A program made the position numbers and the translations under genes. A stretch of DNA of 64,000 nt, from assembly GCA_963662175.1 (NCBI GenBank), contig OY759215.1, positions 44,781,213 through 44,845,212 of the forward strand, read 5' to 3'. Shown here one piece after another: positions 10,370-20,475 of the stretch. The stretch's first letter is position 1. Each line of letters starts with the position of its first letter. Under the pieces are notes generated by a model, which worked only from the letters and a program-made list of their open reading frames with translations, was not told where the DNA came from and searched no databases. This DNA comes from Aradus depressus. Lineage: Eukaryota > Arthropoda > Insecta > Hemiptera > Aradidae.

Positions 10370-10570
10370 AAAGTATAAAGAAAAAAGTGTTTAACAAATA
10401 CTATATTTGTTGAGTCGTGGCTGAAGATGCTAGCAATACCAAAAGTACTTCCATATATTTTATATATTTCTTGCAATAGGCAATAATATTAAAAACCATA
10501 CGTTTTTCTTTATATTTTTTATTGTTTCACAATATCTCTGCAAAAATGTTAAGTATCAGTTTTACCTAAG
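10370..10570. repeat. Foldback-P related repeat copy
   Basis: Contains AGCAATACC.AAAGTACTTCC, CATACGTTTTTCTTTAT and GTTTCACAATATCTCTGCA, which recur at 35380-35480, 47040-47400 and 59940-60060. Non-coding dispersed repeat; its borders are uncertain. Confidence 0.6.
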
Positions 10571-10600
10571 TTGAAGATTCTTTTACGGTGAAAAAAAAAT

Positions 10601-10720
10601 CGCGATGTGGCCATAACAGGACATTCTTATACGGATCACGCCTACAGATCTCTCTCCCTCCCCCTTCTCGAAATCATTTCATACTGGCATTACTGGGTCT
10701 ATGAAAATAATATATATACT
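10601..10720 (+). repeat. MITE-M half copy
   Basis: Matches the left half of the MITE at 42385-42612: GATGTGGCCATAACAGGA, ATTCTTATAC, ACAGATCTCTCTCCC. The right inverted arm is missing. Confidence 0.7.
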
Positions 10721-11882
10721 AATAGTATGAATTTGTATTTATTTTTTATTTATTTTATTTCTTTAATGTTTTTCTAATCAAAAAAAGTGTAAAAATACTG
10801 TAATGACCTTGAAACATGAAAATATGTTAAAAATTTCTATTTTCGGACCCATTACAATAACTTCACAATTTATGCTGGGAAGTTAATAATTGAACTTTTT
10901 TTAATATTATTATTTATTTTTCTTAATTTAAATCTATAGCGCCGCGCCGGACACAACTGGACATAGAGGCGCGCGAGTCATCGCAACGGGCTTGGGGGAC
11001 ACTAGCTACCTATAAAATGAATACTCGTTCATCAATGTTTTCAGAGATAGGCAAAATATCAGATGTTGAGGGATGTCGTTGTTCTGTCGTGAAAGGTAAA
11101 TTCAGAATTTGGCAAACTTTTAGAAAACTATTTCCATGCCTCTTCTCCAGGACAGATTGAAGAAGACTTGAATCATGGCTGTTCATTTCAAAAGTCAAAG
11201 ACTCCAACTGAGCAGGTTTATATTCCAGCATTATAACTGTATTCTCATGCGGATTTAATAGGTCTATTTAAAGGTCTAAGTCGAAAGTTTAAAAAAAACC
11301 TATTTCCCCCATTTGAGCGAGCTAATTGATAACCTTCTTGGGGATCAGATATAACCCAGGAGTTTGGTAGGAGCGCCGACATAGCAGGTCATTCAATAAA
11401 ATAGGATTTATAGCGAGAGAGCGGTTGGAAGCCGACTACTCCACCTAGTGGGAGGCGGCAACTCCTGGGCGGTCTTTCTTTGTACCTCACATTATTAACG
11501 AGACTCTTCGGGTAATTAACGCAGTATTTATCATGAGTTCGTGACCTGCAGAAGCGGAGCCCTCCCACGAATTGCCGTATTTGCTAAGGTTGCGTGCCAC
11601 GCCTATGGGCACCTCTCGCCAACCCCAAGGCACCATCCATACTTCATACAGCCATTTTGTCATCCAACAGTTCTCATAACCCATATCTCACATAAAATAG
11701 TATAATAAATTTTCCAACCGATACTAGTAAATTTGCATTGTTAGCAACATGCCTTCAGGGAGAGGTTATGGTGCTTGGCTTGACCTTAAAGGAGTTAAAG
11801 ACTTAATATTTTATGGTTGCCAAAATCATTGGCCTAGAAAATCTTCAGCATATTCCTTAGGGTACTTCTTGAGAGTGACTGA
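10721..11882. other. Unclassified spacer with a short GC-rich patch
   Basis: A GC-rich patch at about 10940-11000 (GCGCCGCGCCGG, GGCGCGCGAG) and more balanced composition at 11340-11660 stand out from the AT-rich surroundings. Short frames on both strands have no recognisable domain. Confidence 0.4.
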
Positions 11883-11995
11883 GTTAGTTGTGACTCATGC
11901 CAGGGCTTTATCTATGAGATCATTTGCCTACTTACCGCAAAAGCGCTCTTTCGTCACTCTGGTGGACATGACCTCGACACTACTGTAGGAGTACT
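11883..11995 (-). repeat. SINE1 3' fragment
   Basis: Minus-strand SINE1 tail and about 100 bases of body (GTGACTCATGCC, AAGCGCTCTTTCGTCACTCT, GGTGGACATGA). The rest is absent. Confidence 0.75.
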
Positions 11996-12013
11996 AGGAA
12001 ATAATAATAGACA

Positions 12014-12332
12014 CCAATCGGTGATAGGGTGTAGTAGACACCATTGGGTGATTTTCTCGATGAGAAGTAGTTTAACTATCCAAGCTATAGAAAATATATA
12101 TAGAAGATATCTTCTTGTCATTATCTTCATACATAATTAAATTAAAAAACATCTCTCATACTTTGCATAGCTTGGTTAACCTAGTGGTTGTGTCTACTAT
12201 TCCCTATCACCTAGTTGTGGTGTCTACTATTCCCTATCACCTAGTGGTTGTGTCTACTATACCCTATCACCGAGTGGTGGTGTCTACTATACCCTATCAC
12301 CGAGTGGTGGTGTCTACTACCTACCCTATCAC
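12014..12332. repeat. 30-bp minisatellite with an inverted copy upstream
   Basis: Five head-to-tail units of 30 bp lie at 12181-12332 (core GTGTCTACTATNCCCTATCAC). The last unit carries an insertion. A single reverse-complement copy lies at 12014-12043 (GTGATAGGGTGTAGTAGACA), so transcripts could fold. The units also keep a frame open (10-residue period), but this is a consequence of 30 being divisible by three; no gene is inferred. Confidence 0.85.
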
Positions 12333-12409
12333 TGACTGGTCTAATAAGACATTTTCACTCTTATTTCTCCAGCTATAAGAAGTGTAATGACATGAAATTT
12401 TATTCACAG

Positions 12410-12573
12410 ACAAATTCTTGTTGGTGGGTTACAAAGCCAGTGATTCACCGACAAGTTCTTGCTGGTGGATTACAAAGCCAGTGATTCACCGACAAGTTCT
12501 TGCCGGTGTATTACAAAGCCAGTGATTCACCGACAAATTCTTGCTGGTGGGTTACAAAGCCAGTGATTCACCG
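12410..12573. repeat. 41-bp minisatellite, four units
   Basis: Four units of exactly 41 bp at 12410, 12451, 12492 and 12533, each containing TTACAAAGCCAGTGATTCAC. GTGATTCACCGAC is also the terminal motif of repeat C, so the array appears to be an amplified repeat C end. Confidence 0.9.
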
Positions 12574-12599
12574 GCAACACTTTTCCGGAGTTTTAGTTT

Positions 12600-13197
12600 A
12601 TTTATTTTATTTAGAGTATAGAAATGAGAAAAATTGGACATAGGTTTTTTTGACAAATGTTTTTGTCAGTTTAGCCAACCTAAAAATATTGTTGTGCCTT
12701 TTTAATGAAAAGGGTATAGTATATTTCCAAAATGGCGCATTCAACTTTTTCAGACTTTGGTGCAATAAAACCTTTCACGGTGCAAAGTAACCTCGTTTTA
12801 CGGTACCAATATTTCAGAATTTATTCTCATATTTAGTTAATTTATATCTAAGTGTATTTATATCTAACAGTTCCTCCTTACGCCTTTTTGACTTTAATGC
12901 TAAAATCCGGAGATAATTAATGTAGAAAAATATATAAAATTTTAATTAAAAATAAACAATTACATATAACATAGAATATAAAGAATTGCTACTGCACTCT
13001 AGGCGTGGCTAGTTTCTATAATTACAGCCGTTTATAGAAGACAAAATAAAATATGACACAAACACTCAAACAAAAGTTATAATGATTGCATTTGGTAAAA
13101 TACACCCGTGTAAAAATATAATAATAATAATAATGGAATTACGTCCTTCAATGATATTAATTACTTTATTATTTCCCTAAATTATATAATTTTATTG
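12600..13197. other. AT-rich spacer
   Basis: No gene or recognised repeat beyond a short AATAATAAT run near 13118. Confidence 0.5.
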
Positions 13198-14105
13198 ACA
13201 ACTATGCATTCTTATTGCGGTAAAAAGTTTTCAACGGAACTTCATGTTTTTCGACTGATTCAAAAAGTGAAAAATAAAAAATATTTTGTCTGTACGTGTT
13301 TGTGTGTCTCTGGACGCTATAACTCCCGATAGAATGAATGTATCGACATGAAATTTTATACCTGTACCCAAAACCATTAAAAAAAAAAAACATCTATTGC
13401 TTTTCAGCCAAATTGACCAAAGGAGAGTAGTGGATTAAGGCGGGAGTTTAACATAAAACCTCTGATAACTGATGTTCTAATGAGTGTATTAACACAAATG
13501 TTATGTAAATTTAAAGTTCTAAAAGGACGACACCTATTAATTTTCAGCGGAATCATCAGGAGGTGAGGATGAGCGGGGAGCACACATCTCAATTAATTCC
13601 AATGTAATGAATGAATCGTCATGAAATTGTATATTTAAATTCAACACCAACTATTAATTTAAAATTAAATCGGTCAAAAGGAAGGGGATCAGAAAAGAGG
13701 GCCGAAGTAATGAATGTATTTACACACAATTTCATATGAAATTTGGCGAAAGATCAACATCGAATCGTTGATATTGATCGGTATTGTTCTTATTAATTAC
13801 AACGATAGTTATTGGAGTTTTCCTTTTAAGCCCCCCTAATCCCAACCTTTCCATTGGCCGATTTGACTGAAAATCAATAGGTGTCGTCCTAATGAGTTTC
13901 TCGATACACAAATCGATACATTCAATCTATCGGCAATTATAGTGTTAATAGACACGAAGAAATACTTTTTTTTTTCATATTGGAAACAGGAGTCGAAAAA
14001 AATTACCGGTGAAAATTTACTACGAATTTCTGAAGTAATGTGTGTGATCGGAGCTGCACGGAACATTCCCATAGACCTTCATATAGCTGAGGAAGTAATA
14101 ACTCA
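13198..14105. repeat. Two repeat C copies, facing each other
   Basis: 13198 to about 13790 carries minus-strand repeat C monomers (AACTCCCGATAGAATGAATG, GTATCGACATGAAATTTTAT, AGGACGACACCTATTAATTT). About 13795 to 14105 carries a plus-strand copy (AGTTATTGGAGTTTT, CTGAAAATCAATAGGTGTCG) ending ATATAGCTGAGGAAGTAAT. Together they make a large loose inverted repeat. Frames inside are not genes. Confidence 0.75.
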
Positions 14106-14714
14106 GGAGTTGATATGGTGCTATTAAATTCCTCAATTGTCAATTGTAATTAACAATTTAAAAAGTAACTGTAATTGTAATTACTAATTCAATTGAAATT
14201 TGCTCAACTCTGCTGAAGAGTATAGAATATCTGGTCGCTGTCCCAAGGAACTTTGGTCATGTATGATTTGAAATTTCTTGAAAATTGTACGAAATTGAGT
14301 CTTCCTTTTTTATTCCCAAACATTAATTGCCTTATAATAGTCATTATAAGGAGTGTATCAAGAAAACATGGCAAATAAGTTCTCAAGTAATGAGTTTCGC
14401 AGAATTGCTGCAGATCTTTGCGAAAAATAGTTCGGAGATTTGTCACAAACACAAGGGAGAATTCTTAGTGTTTTCTTCTCAGTTGTGTTAATCATAAGGA
14501 CAACATTTAGGTGGTGTTGGGCAAGACGTATACATATTACAAAATATATATTCGATATTAACCTTTATCGTACTCTACCCTACATTTATCGGTTTTTGTA
14601 TTTATAACAATAAAAAATAATAAATGTTACCACAATAGTGTAACCTATGTAGAATATGTTGTTACTTATGAATTGTTTTGATGGTACTGGATTAAAAAAA
14701 AAAAAAAAATAGTC
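14106..14714. other. Unclassified spacer
   Basis: Nothing recognised. The 82-residue minus-strand frame at 14204-14452 has no visible domain. Confidence 0.4.
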
Positions 14715-15600
14715 TTCACTGATTGACGGCAATGTACTTCCCCAACACGAATTATTCAATGAAGTTTTCGCTGTCGCTCCAAAACAATCGACAGTTTGAT
14801 CTAAAATGCTATAGTCGACTCATGGAGGCCTCTGAATCCCTCATACTGATACTAAATTTTGTGTCGATATTTTCCTAACATCGCTGGTTATTAAATTTGA
14901 GCCAAAACCCTTCCTCTGATCCCCTTCTTTCCTTCGACCAATTTAGTGGAAAATTGATAGCTGCTGCACTTTTGGCGTTTCAAATTGAAATATATAATTT
15001 CTTATGGCGTTTCAAATTGAAATACATATATAATTTGTTATTTCGTTTTAAATTGAAATATATAATTTCTTATTTCGTTTCAAATTAAAATATATAATTT
15101 CTTATTTCGTTTCAAATTAAAATATATAATTTCCTGTCAAAATGGGCAGTTATTGGGGTTTTTGTGTTAAGCCACCCCATCCTCTTCCTTCCCCCCTAGT
15201 CCTCCCAACCCTGGAATCAGAAATCTCTGTTTATGTGTGTCAATGTGTCTGCTGTGAACACGATAACTCCCGATAGAATGAATGTATCGACACTAAATTT
15301 TAGATGTGTATCCAAAACCAGACATTCATTGATTTTCAGTCCAATCGGCCGAAGGGATGGGGGAGATCAGAGGAGAAAATTATCACAAAAACTCAAATAA
15401 CTGCCGTTGTAATGAATGTATAAACACGAAATCTTTTTATGTAAATTCAAAGCCCTATAAGGACAACACACATTAATTTTCACCGGTATCAGCCGAAAAG
15501 GAGGGGGTTAAACTCAAAAATTTTAGTTTTAGAGTTTTAACTAAGCATAATAATTCGTCCTGGAAAAGTACATAGCCGGTGATTCACCGACGAATTTTTT
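14715..15600. repeat. Repeat C cluster, both orientations
   Basis: A plus-strand copy starts at about 14715 (ATTGACGGCAATGTACTTCC), is interrupted by a 32-bp tandem array at 14974-15135, and resumes (GGGCAGTTATTGGGGTTTTT). A minus-strand copy follows from about 15230 (AACTCCCGATAGAATGAATG) and ends near 15590 at GTGATTCACCGACGAA. Confidence 0.75.
14974..15135. repeat. 32-bp tandem array, five units
   Basis: Five units of 32 bp (one is 36) with core CGTTTCAAATTGAAATATAT. The TTTCAAATTGAAA core is itself palindromic. Sits inside a repeat C copy. Confidence 0.85.
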
Positions 15601-16194
15601 ATTTTATTATTAGATAAAAAGACTGGAAATACACAATAATTATACATTAAATGAAAATACAGAACTCTAAATAAGAGTGCTTTAAACAATAGGCAAGATG
15701 ATTGGATATGAAAGTTAATGTCATGTGTCAAACTAAGAAATGTTATGGGAGGACAGAGAGGATTAGCTTTCACAAATCACGAACGTAACAGGAAAAAGAT
15801 ATTTAAAAAAAGTAAAAGAGGAATAAAGTATAATATAGGAGGCGATCTATAATATCTAAATAGGCGCGTGTCAGTTTTCAAATTTAATGCTATGAGGAGT
15901 TAGCTAGTTCAAGCCACTTCCATCTCCTCATTCGTCTATACTTTTGCTGTTTTCTCTAGGTTCAGGAGCGAGAAGAATGGTTTCATTTTTTGTCCAATTT
16001 CAAAAGGAGTCGCAGTGGCGAATCTATAATTTTTGGGGGCCTTGAAGTTTTTCGTTTGAAAAATAGTTGATGAGGTTAGGTTGGGTAGGACAAGATGTAA
16101 ATAAATATAAAAAAATATGTTATGGTTAAAAAAATATTAATTATAAAAAGATAATTATTACATTCAAAATGGAGGTTCAATAATAAAACAAAAA
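15601..16194. other. Unclassified spacer
   Basis: No gene or recognised repeat; a plain stretch of AT-rich DNA. Confidence 0.4.
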
Positions 16195-16345
16195 TGTCAT
16201 CGGTGAATCATCAGCAATCACAAGGCTAAAACTGAATATTTGAGTTACATAATGACTTCTGAATACTAACACTAAATTTTGTGTCGATAAATTTATTACA
16301 TCGGCAAATTATTAAGGTATTTACGTCGAGCCCCTTTTCTCTTCA
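16195..16345 (+). repeat. Repeat C 5' fragment
   Basis: Begins TCATCGGTGAATCATCAGCA and continues with ACTAAATTTTGTGTCGATAA and TACATCGGCAAATTATTAAG, matching other repeat C starts. Confidence 0.65.
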
Positions 16346-16511
16346 ATCTTTAAAACTAATTACTCAAAACTTCATTAGTCTTTTTTCTGCTTGAATGTGT
16401 GCCCACTATTTATAATTTCTTTATATTTTGGGCATATATACATATAAATAAAAAGTTCCTAGATCAAGTAAGTCCAATAGCTGGGAATCCAAGAGCCGAC
16501 TCTTAGATTGT

Positions 16512-17495
16512 TTGTCAGAAAGTGTCCTGCTGTATATGTCGGAAGACATTATAGAAAGGTGCCAGCTTATGTTTTTCAAGGTACTTCTTCATGTTCCTTA
16601 CAATACTCCCAACAGCTGGAGTCGGGTGTGTGTCCACAACCATTACAAGGTGTTTAAGGAGGATGGTTGGGTGGTGGACCAAGCTACTGGCCATGCCCCA
16701 GGATCGGATCCTCAGGCTCTTCCACGACAGGTTGCTGGCCCTCACTGACTCTCCATGCCGTTCAACTGGGTGGTTCAACTTGGGGGCTACCTTACTAGGA
16801 TTGGCGCGGAAGACGTGTAGGCTAGTCAGGATGTAAACGTAGTCTCCGAGAATCACAACAGACGACGGGTTTTTGGAACTGGCTGATCAGTAAAGACGTT
16901 GATAGGTTTAATCTTTATTACCGGGATGTCAGCTGTCTGGTCATCATAGAACCACATACCCGCCTTCATAGCCATATAAACAAGCTAAGAGTGCATATCC
17001 AACTTTGATTAGCAGGGAAAAAGGGGACATGGATTTATATAGGCAACGAAAAACATGAGTTCTTTCCTGAGATTAGTTGTGGGTTGTGTTCTCTGGGGGA
17101 GAGGGATGAGCTGGCCCATTTTCTGATAGACTGCCCCATCTATGCCATGATTAGAGACAAATACCTGGCTTGCTATTTGGGAGATGTTCCGGTAGATGTC
17201 TCTCAGCCACAGGCACATCTCCACAACTTACTGCTAGTCTCACATGAACAGAAGCTTCATCATACTTATTTGTTTGTCCTAACAAGCTTCAAGTTAAGAA
17301 ACATTCTAAAAGACTAATGTTATCTTTATAATTTTTATTTTTATTTAACCTTTTTATTAATATAAGTATTGTTTTTTTTATTTTGTGTTCTTTTGGTTAT
17401 CAGTTATTGAATCTATGTATTTATAATTCTGTATCGAACTCCTTGCTGTAAGATAATTCTTTATAAGCAATAAAGTTATTTTTTCATTCATTCAA
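16512..17495 (+). pseudogene. Decayed LINE ORF2 C-terminal region and 3' UTR
   Basis: Several frames combine into a recognisable LINE end. 16572-16620 reads FFKVLLHVPYNTPNSW (the L..P..TP motif before the C-terminal domain). 16690-16835 continues in a second frame (RLFHDRLLALTDSPCRS). About 17060-17317 reads CGLCSLGERDELAHFLIDCP then IYAMIRDKYLA, a C-x2-C ... H-x4-C knuckle usual at the end of I/R1/Jockey-like LINEs. The stop is at 17315-17317 and AATAAA lies at 17469. Multiple frameshifts mean it is inactive. It lies just upstream, on the opposite strand, of the intact Jockey element. Confidence 0.7.
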
Positions 17496-17778
17496 ATAAA
17501 AAGTACCTTTTCTCTTCTACGTACTTCCAATGTTTTAATTTTGACTTCTACATCTCGTCTACACCTTCTAAAAACACTTCTCTCTCTAGACTGTCCCCTT
17601 CTACAACACAACAGACTGTTTCACACTATTCAAAACAGCTGATCCTCGTCTTTTGTAATCCTTTCATTGGTTGTTCACATTTCGTTTTAAAACAGAAGGA
17701 AGAAGAAAAACATTTTATTTGGACCAGTACTAAGTATGTACTTTACACAAAATGAGCAAATAAACAAGAAAATTATAA

Positions 17779-20475
17779 TTAAAACAAAAAGTCTTGGTAC
17801 AGTCTTGGTTGCAGCCTGCGAGCTACAGGCTGGCCGAGACTGTAGTGAACCGCACCAGAGCAGGTTGGCAGACCTTCATGGAAGCTTCGGGTGAGTTTCT
17901 CAATGTGGGCTGCAAAAGGAGCAACTCCCAGTTCCCGATGGGTTTGGGTGTTCCTGATAAACCAAGGTGCGTTCACCGCTATCCGGAGGACTTTGTTTTG
18001 GAATGTTTGTAATCGTGTTATGTTAGTGTGGCTAGTGCAGAACCATACGGGGCAAGCGTAGGTTAAGAGTGGAAGTATTAGTGTTTTGTAAAGTAAGGAT
18101 GTGCATGTGTGTCTGAGTGGTGTATTTCTGTTTATGAGTGGGTAGATGAGCCTGAGTCGTGTGTGTGCTTGTTGGAGTTTTATGTTGATATGTAGGCGCC
18201 ATGTTAGTCTTGTGTCAAGGTGCACTCCAAGATAGCGCACACCCTGGTCTTTAGGATTCCATGGAATTGGGAGTTGGTCGATTTTCAGCCTTCTGAGGTG
18301 TTCTATCGAGAAGCGGCGTAAAGCGAACACCTTCGCCTCCGTCTTCCCACCGTTCAACTTAAGCTTCCATTTTCCAAACCACTGGCCGATCTCATCCACC
18401 TGGATTTGTAGGGAGTCGATGGCCGCTTCCAGATCTATGTTTTGGCTGAGGATCAACGTGTCGTCAGCGTAAGTCGCCAGGGTTGCAGAGACTGGTTCTG
18501 GCATGTCGTGACAGAACAGATCAAACAAGAGTGGACTGAGGATCGCACCTTGTGGGACTCCCGCTGATATCTTCTTTCTGGAGCTCAGTGTGTTGTTCAC
18601 CCTTATTTGGAATGTTCTGTCACGAAGAAAAGAGCTAATGATGTCCTGGATGTATTGCGGAGGCCAGGTCTGTTTTAATTTGAAGAGCAAGCCCTCGTGC
18701 CAGACGGTGTCGAAGGCAGCTGCGACGTCCAAGAAGGCTGCTACTGTGTACTGCTTCCGCTCAAAGCCCCCCACAATGGTCTCAGCAACTCTCTGTAGCT
18801 GATGGACGGCTGAGTGGTTTGATTTAAACCCAAACTGGTGGGCAGGGATGGTCCCTGCAGTCTCCAGATGACGGAGGAGCCTCTTGTGAATTATTTTCTC
18901 AAGAAGTTTTGAGAGGCTATTTAAAAGACTTATTGGTCTATAGCTGCCTGGATCGTTTTTTGCCTTACCTGGCTTGTGAAATGTTAGAACAACGGCGTTT
19001 TTCCAGTCTGCAGGAAAGTAGCCGTGGTGAAGACAGGCGTTGAACACACTTGCCAGGTAGGCTATGCTCTTCGGAGGAAGCTTCTTCAGCACCAGGTTGG
19101 GGATGATGTCTTCACCGGGGGCCTTCTTGATGTGTAGTCGTGTAATGTGGGCGTGTATTTCTGATGGTGTAGTATGCTGAATGGGTGCTTCGACTGTGTG
19201 AAGTGTATTTGAGAGGTATGATTCAACTGTGATGAGTGTTTCATGATCGTCAGCGTATGTCGTTGTGAATTTATTTTCCAAATGGGTCGCCAGTAATTCG
19301 GTTTTCTCTTTGTCAGTTGTGGCAGTCATTTGTCCGTCAGTTAAGATGGGTAGGGGTGTCCTTTGGTTTAGAAGTCGTCGTGTCTCTTTCCATAAGTTGT
19401 TGTCGCCCGGAGTCATATCAGTCAAGTATTTTCGATAGTTCGCGATTCTGTCTTTGTCAAGTTCCCATCGTATGCGTCGGGTCAGGCGATTCAGTTCTCT
19501 TTTCTCAAGGGGATCTCTTGTTCTTTGCCAGTGTTGTCGTAGTGTGTTCTTTGTACGGATCATATCCATTATGTGTGTTGGTGTCTTGTTGTGGAATAGG
19601 TGTCGTTTGTCAGTGAAATGTCGGTATGTTGCTTCATGTACTGAGGTATGTATGGTTTGTGTGAACGTCCTAACTGCATTGTCAATGTCGTCCGTCGTGC
19701 TATAATGATGGGGGACCCCGAGACAGTTCATTCCGTCTTCAAACGTGGCCCAGTCGATCTTCCCCGTGATCAACCTTGGAAGATATTCCTCCTTCTGTGG
19801 CCGTGCTAGGAAGGTGCAGATAACTGGGAGATGGTCTGAGTCTAAGTCGGTCAGTGTCTCGTGAAACAGGGGCAAGTTAAAGTTGTGTATCAGTCCTATG
19901 TCCAGTATGTCGGGTTGGTATGTTCGTTGAGTTGGGTAGAATGTCGGTTCGTCAGGTGTCGATATTTGTATCCCCAGGTTTTCTGAGATGGATTGTAGTC
20001 TAGTCCCGTTGTTATTCTGTCTTCTGCATTCCCATAGCGTGTGTTTGCTGTTGAGGTCCCCGATCATTATAGTCGGTAGTCCTGTGAAAATATGTTCGAA
20101 GTCAGTCTGTACCAGTCTTGTGTTCGGTCGATGGTATGCTGATATGATGTTGAGTGTGCCGGAGAGTGTGGTGAGGGTGACTCCAACTGCCTCCAAGTTC
20201 TGGAGAGGGGGAATGTTAATCTGTGAATGTTTCAGGTGTCGTTTGATGAAAATGCCAACACCACCGAAACGTGTCGGTCGGTCCAGTCTATATGAACAGT
20301 AGCCAGAGAGTTTGAGTTTGTCTGTCGGTTTGAGGTGGGTCTCAGTTATGCATGCAATGTCGACATTATATCGTGATAAAAAGTTGGTTAATGACGGTTG
20401 CCTTATCTTTAAGCCGTCCGCATTCCAGTTTAATATAGTTAAATTTTGAAAAGTTCCCAGATTAGGGTTTGCCAT
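17779..20475 (-). CDS. Jockey LINE ORF2: endonuclease / reverse transcriptase
   Basis: 898 residues, the usual size for Jockey ORF2. Residues about 10-225 form an EEP (apurinic-like) endonuclease that nicks target DNA: NWNADG, ITETHL, SAYHRP, GDLNSKH, LDSDHLP. Residues about 470-730 form the reverse transcriptase: GSYRPISLL, HQFGFKSNHSAVHQL, FLDVAAAFDTVWH (first catalytic Asp), GVPQGAILSPLLF, TYADDT (catalytic Asp pair near 670), LKLNGGKTE, RYLGVHLD. The C-terminal region ends LGVAPFAAHIEKL. No stop or frameshift is present. The start ATG at 20473-20475 lies inside the end of ORF1, a 14-base overlap in another frame, so translation probably relies on reinitiation or leaky scanning. The protein would carry out target-primed reverse transcription in the nucleus. 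Confidence 0.95.
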   Translation of the reverse strand: MANPNLGTFQNLTILNWNADGLKIRQPSLTNFLSRYNVDIACITETHLKPTDKLKLSGYCSYRLDRPTRFGGVGIFIKRHLKHSQINIPPLQNLEAVGVTLTTLSGTLNIISAYHRPNTRLVQTDFEHIFTGLPTIMIGDLNSKHTLWECRRQNNNGTRLQSISENLGIQISTPDEPTFYPTQRTYQPDILDIGLIHNFNLPLFHETLTDLDSDHLPVICTFLARPQKEEYLPRLITGKIDWATFEDGMNCLGVPHHYSTTDDIDNAVRTFTQTIHTSVHEATYRHFTDKRHLFHNKTPTHIMDMIRTKNTLRQHWQRTRDPLEKRELNRLTRRIRWELDKDRIANYRKYLTDMTPGDNNLWKETRRLLNQRTPLPILTDGQMTATTDKEKTELLATHLENKFTTTYADDHETLITVESYLSNTLHTVEAPIQHTTPSEIHAHITRLHIKKAPGEDIIPNLVLKKLPPKSIAYLASVFNACLHHGYFPADWKNAVVLTFHKPGKAKNDPGSYRPISLLNSLSKLLEKIIHKRLLRHLETAGTIPAHQFGFKSNHSAVHQLQRVAETIVGGFERKQYTVAAFLDVAAAFDTVWHEGLLFKLKQTWPPQYIQDIISSFLRDRTFQIRVNNTLSSRKKISAGVPQGAILSPLLFDLFCHDMPEPVSATLATYADDTLILSQNIDLEAAIDSLQIQVDEIGQWFGKWKLKLNGGKTEAKVFALRRFSIEHLRRLKIDQLPIPWNPKDQGVRYLGVHLDTRLTWRLHINIKLQQAHTRLRLIYPLINRNTPLRHTCTSLLYKTLILPLLTYACPVWFCTSHTNITRLQTFQNKVLRIAVNAPWFIRNTQTHRELGVAPFAAHIEKLTRSFHEGLPTCSGAVHYSLGQPVARRLQPRLYQDFLF

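Noticed and set aside
12115..12484. Repeat protein with 10-residue units
   Set aside because: The frame stays open only because the 30-bp minisatellite period is divisible by three; no start context, no splice signals.
12410..12573. CRISPR array (short direct repeats)
   Set aside because: Units are contiguous without unique spacers, and the genome is eukaryotic.
16515..16856. 113-residue minus-strand frame
   Set aside because: Antisense of the decayed plus-strand LINE, which has recognisable motifs.
19317..20302. Plus-strand frames opposite the Jockey ORF2
   Set aside because: Shadows of the 898-residue minus-strand ORF; no domain, Cys/Ser-rich translation typical of antisense.
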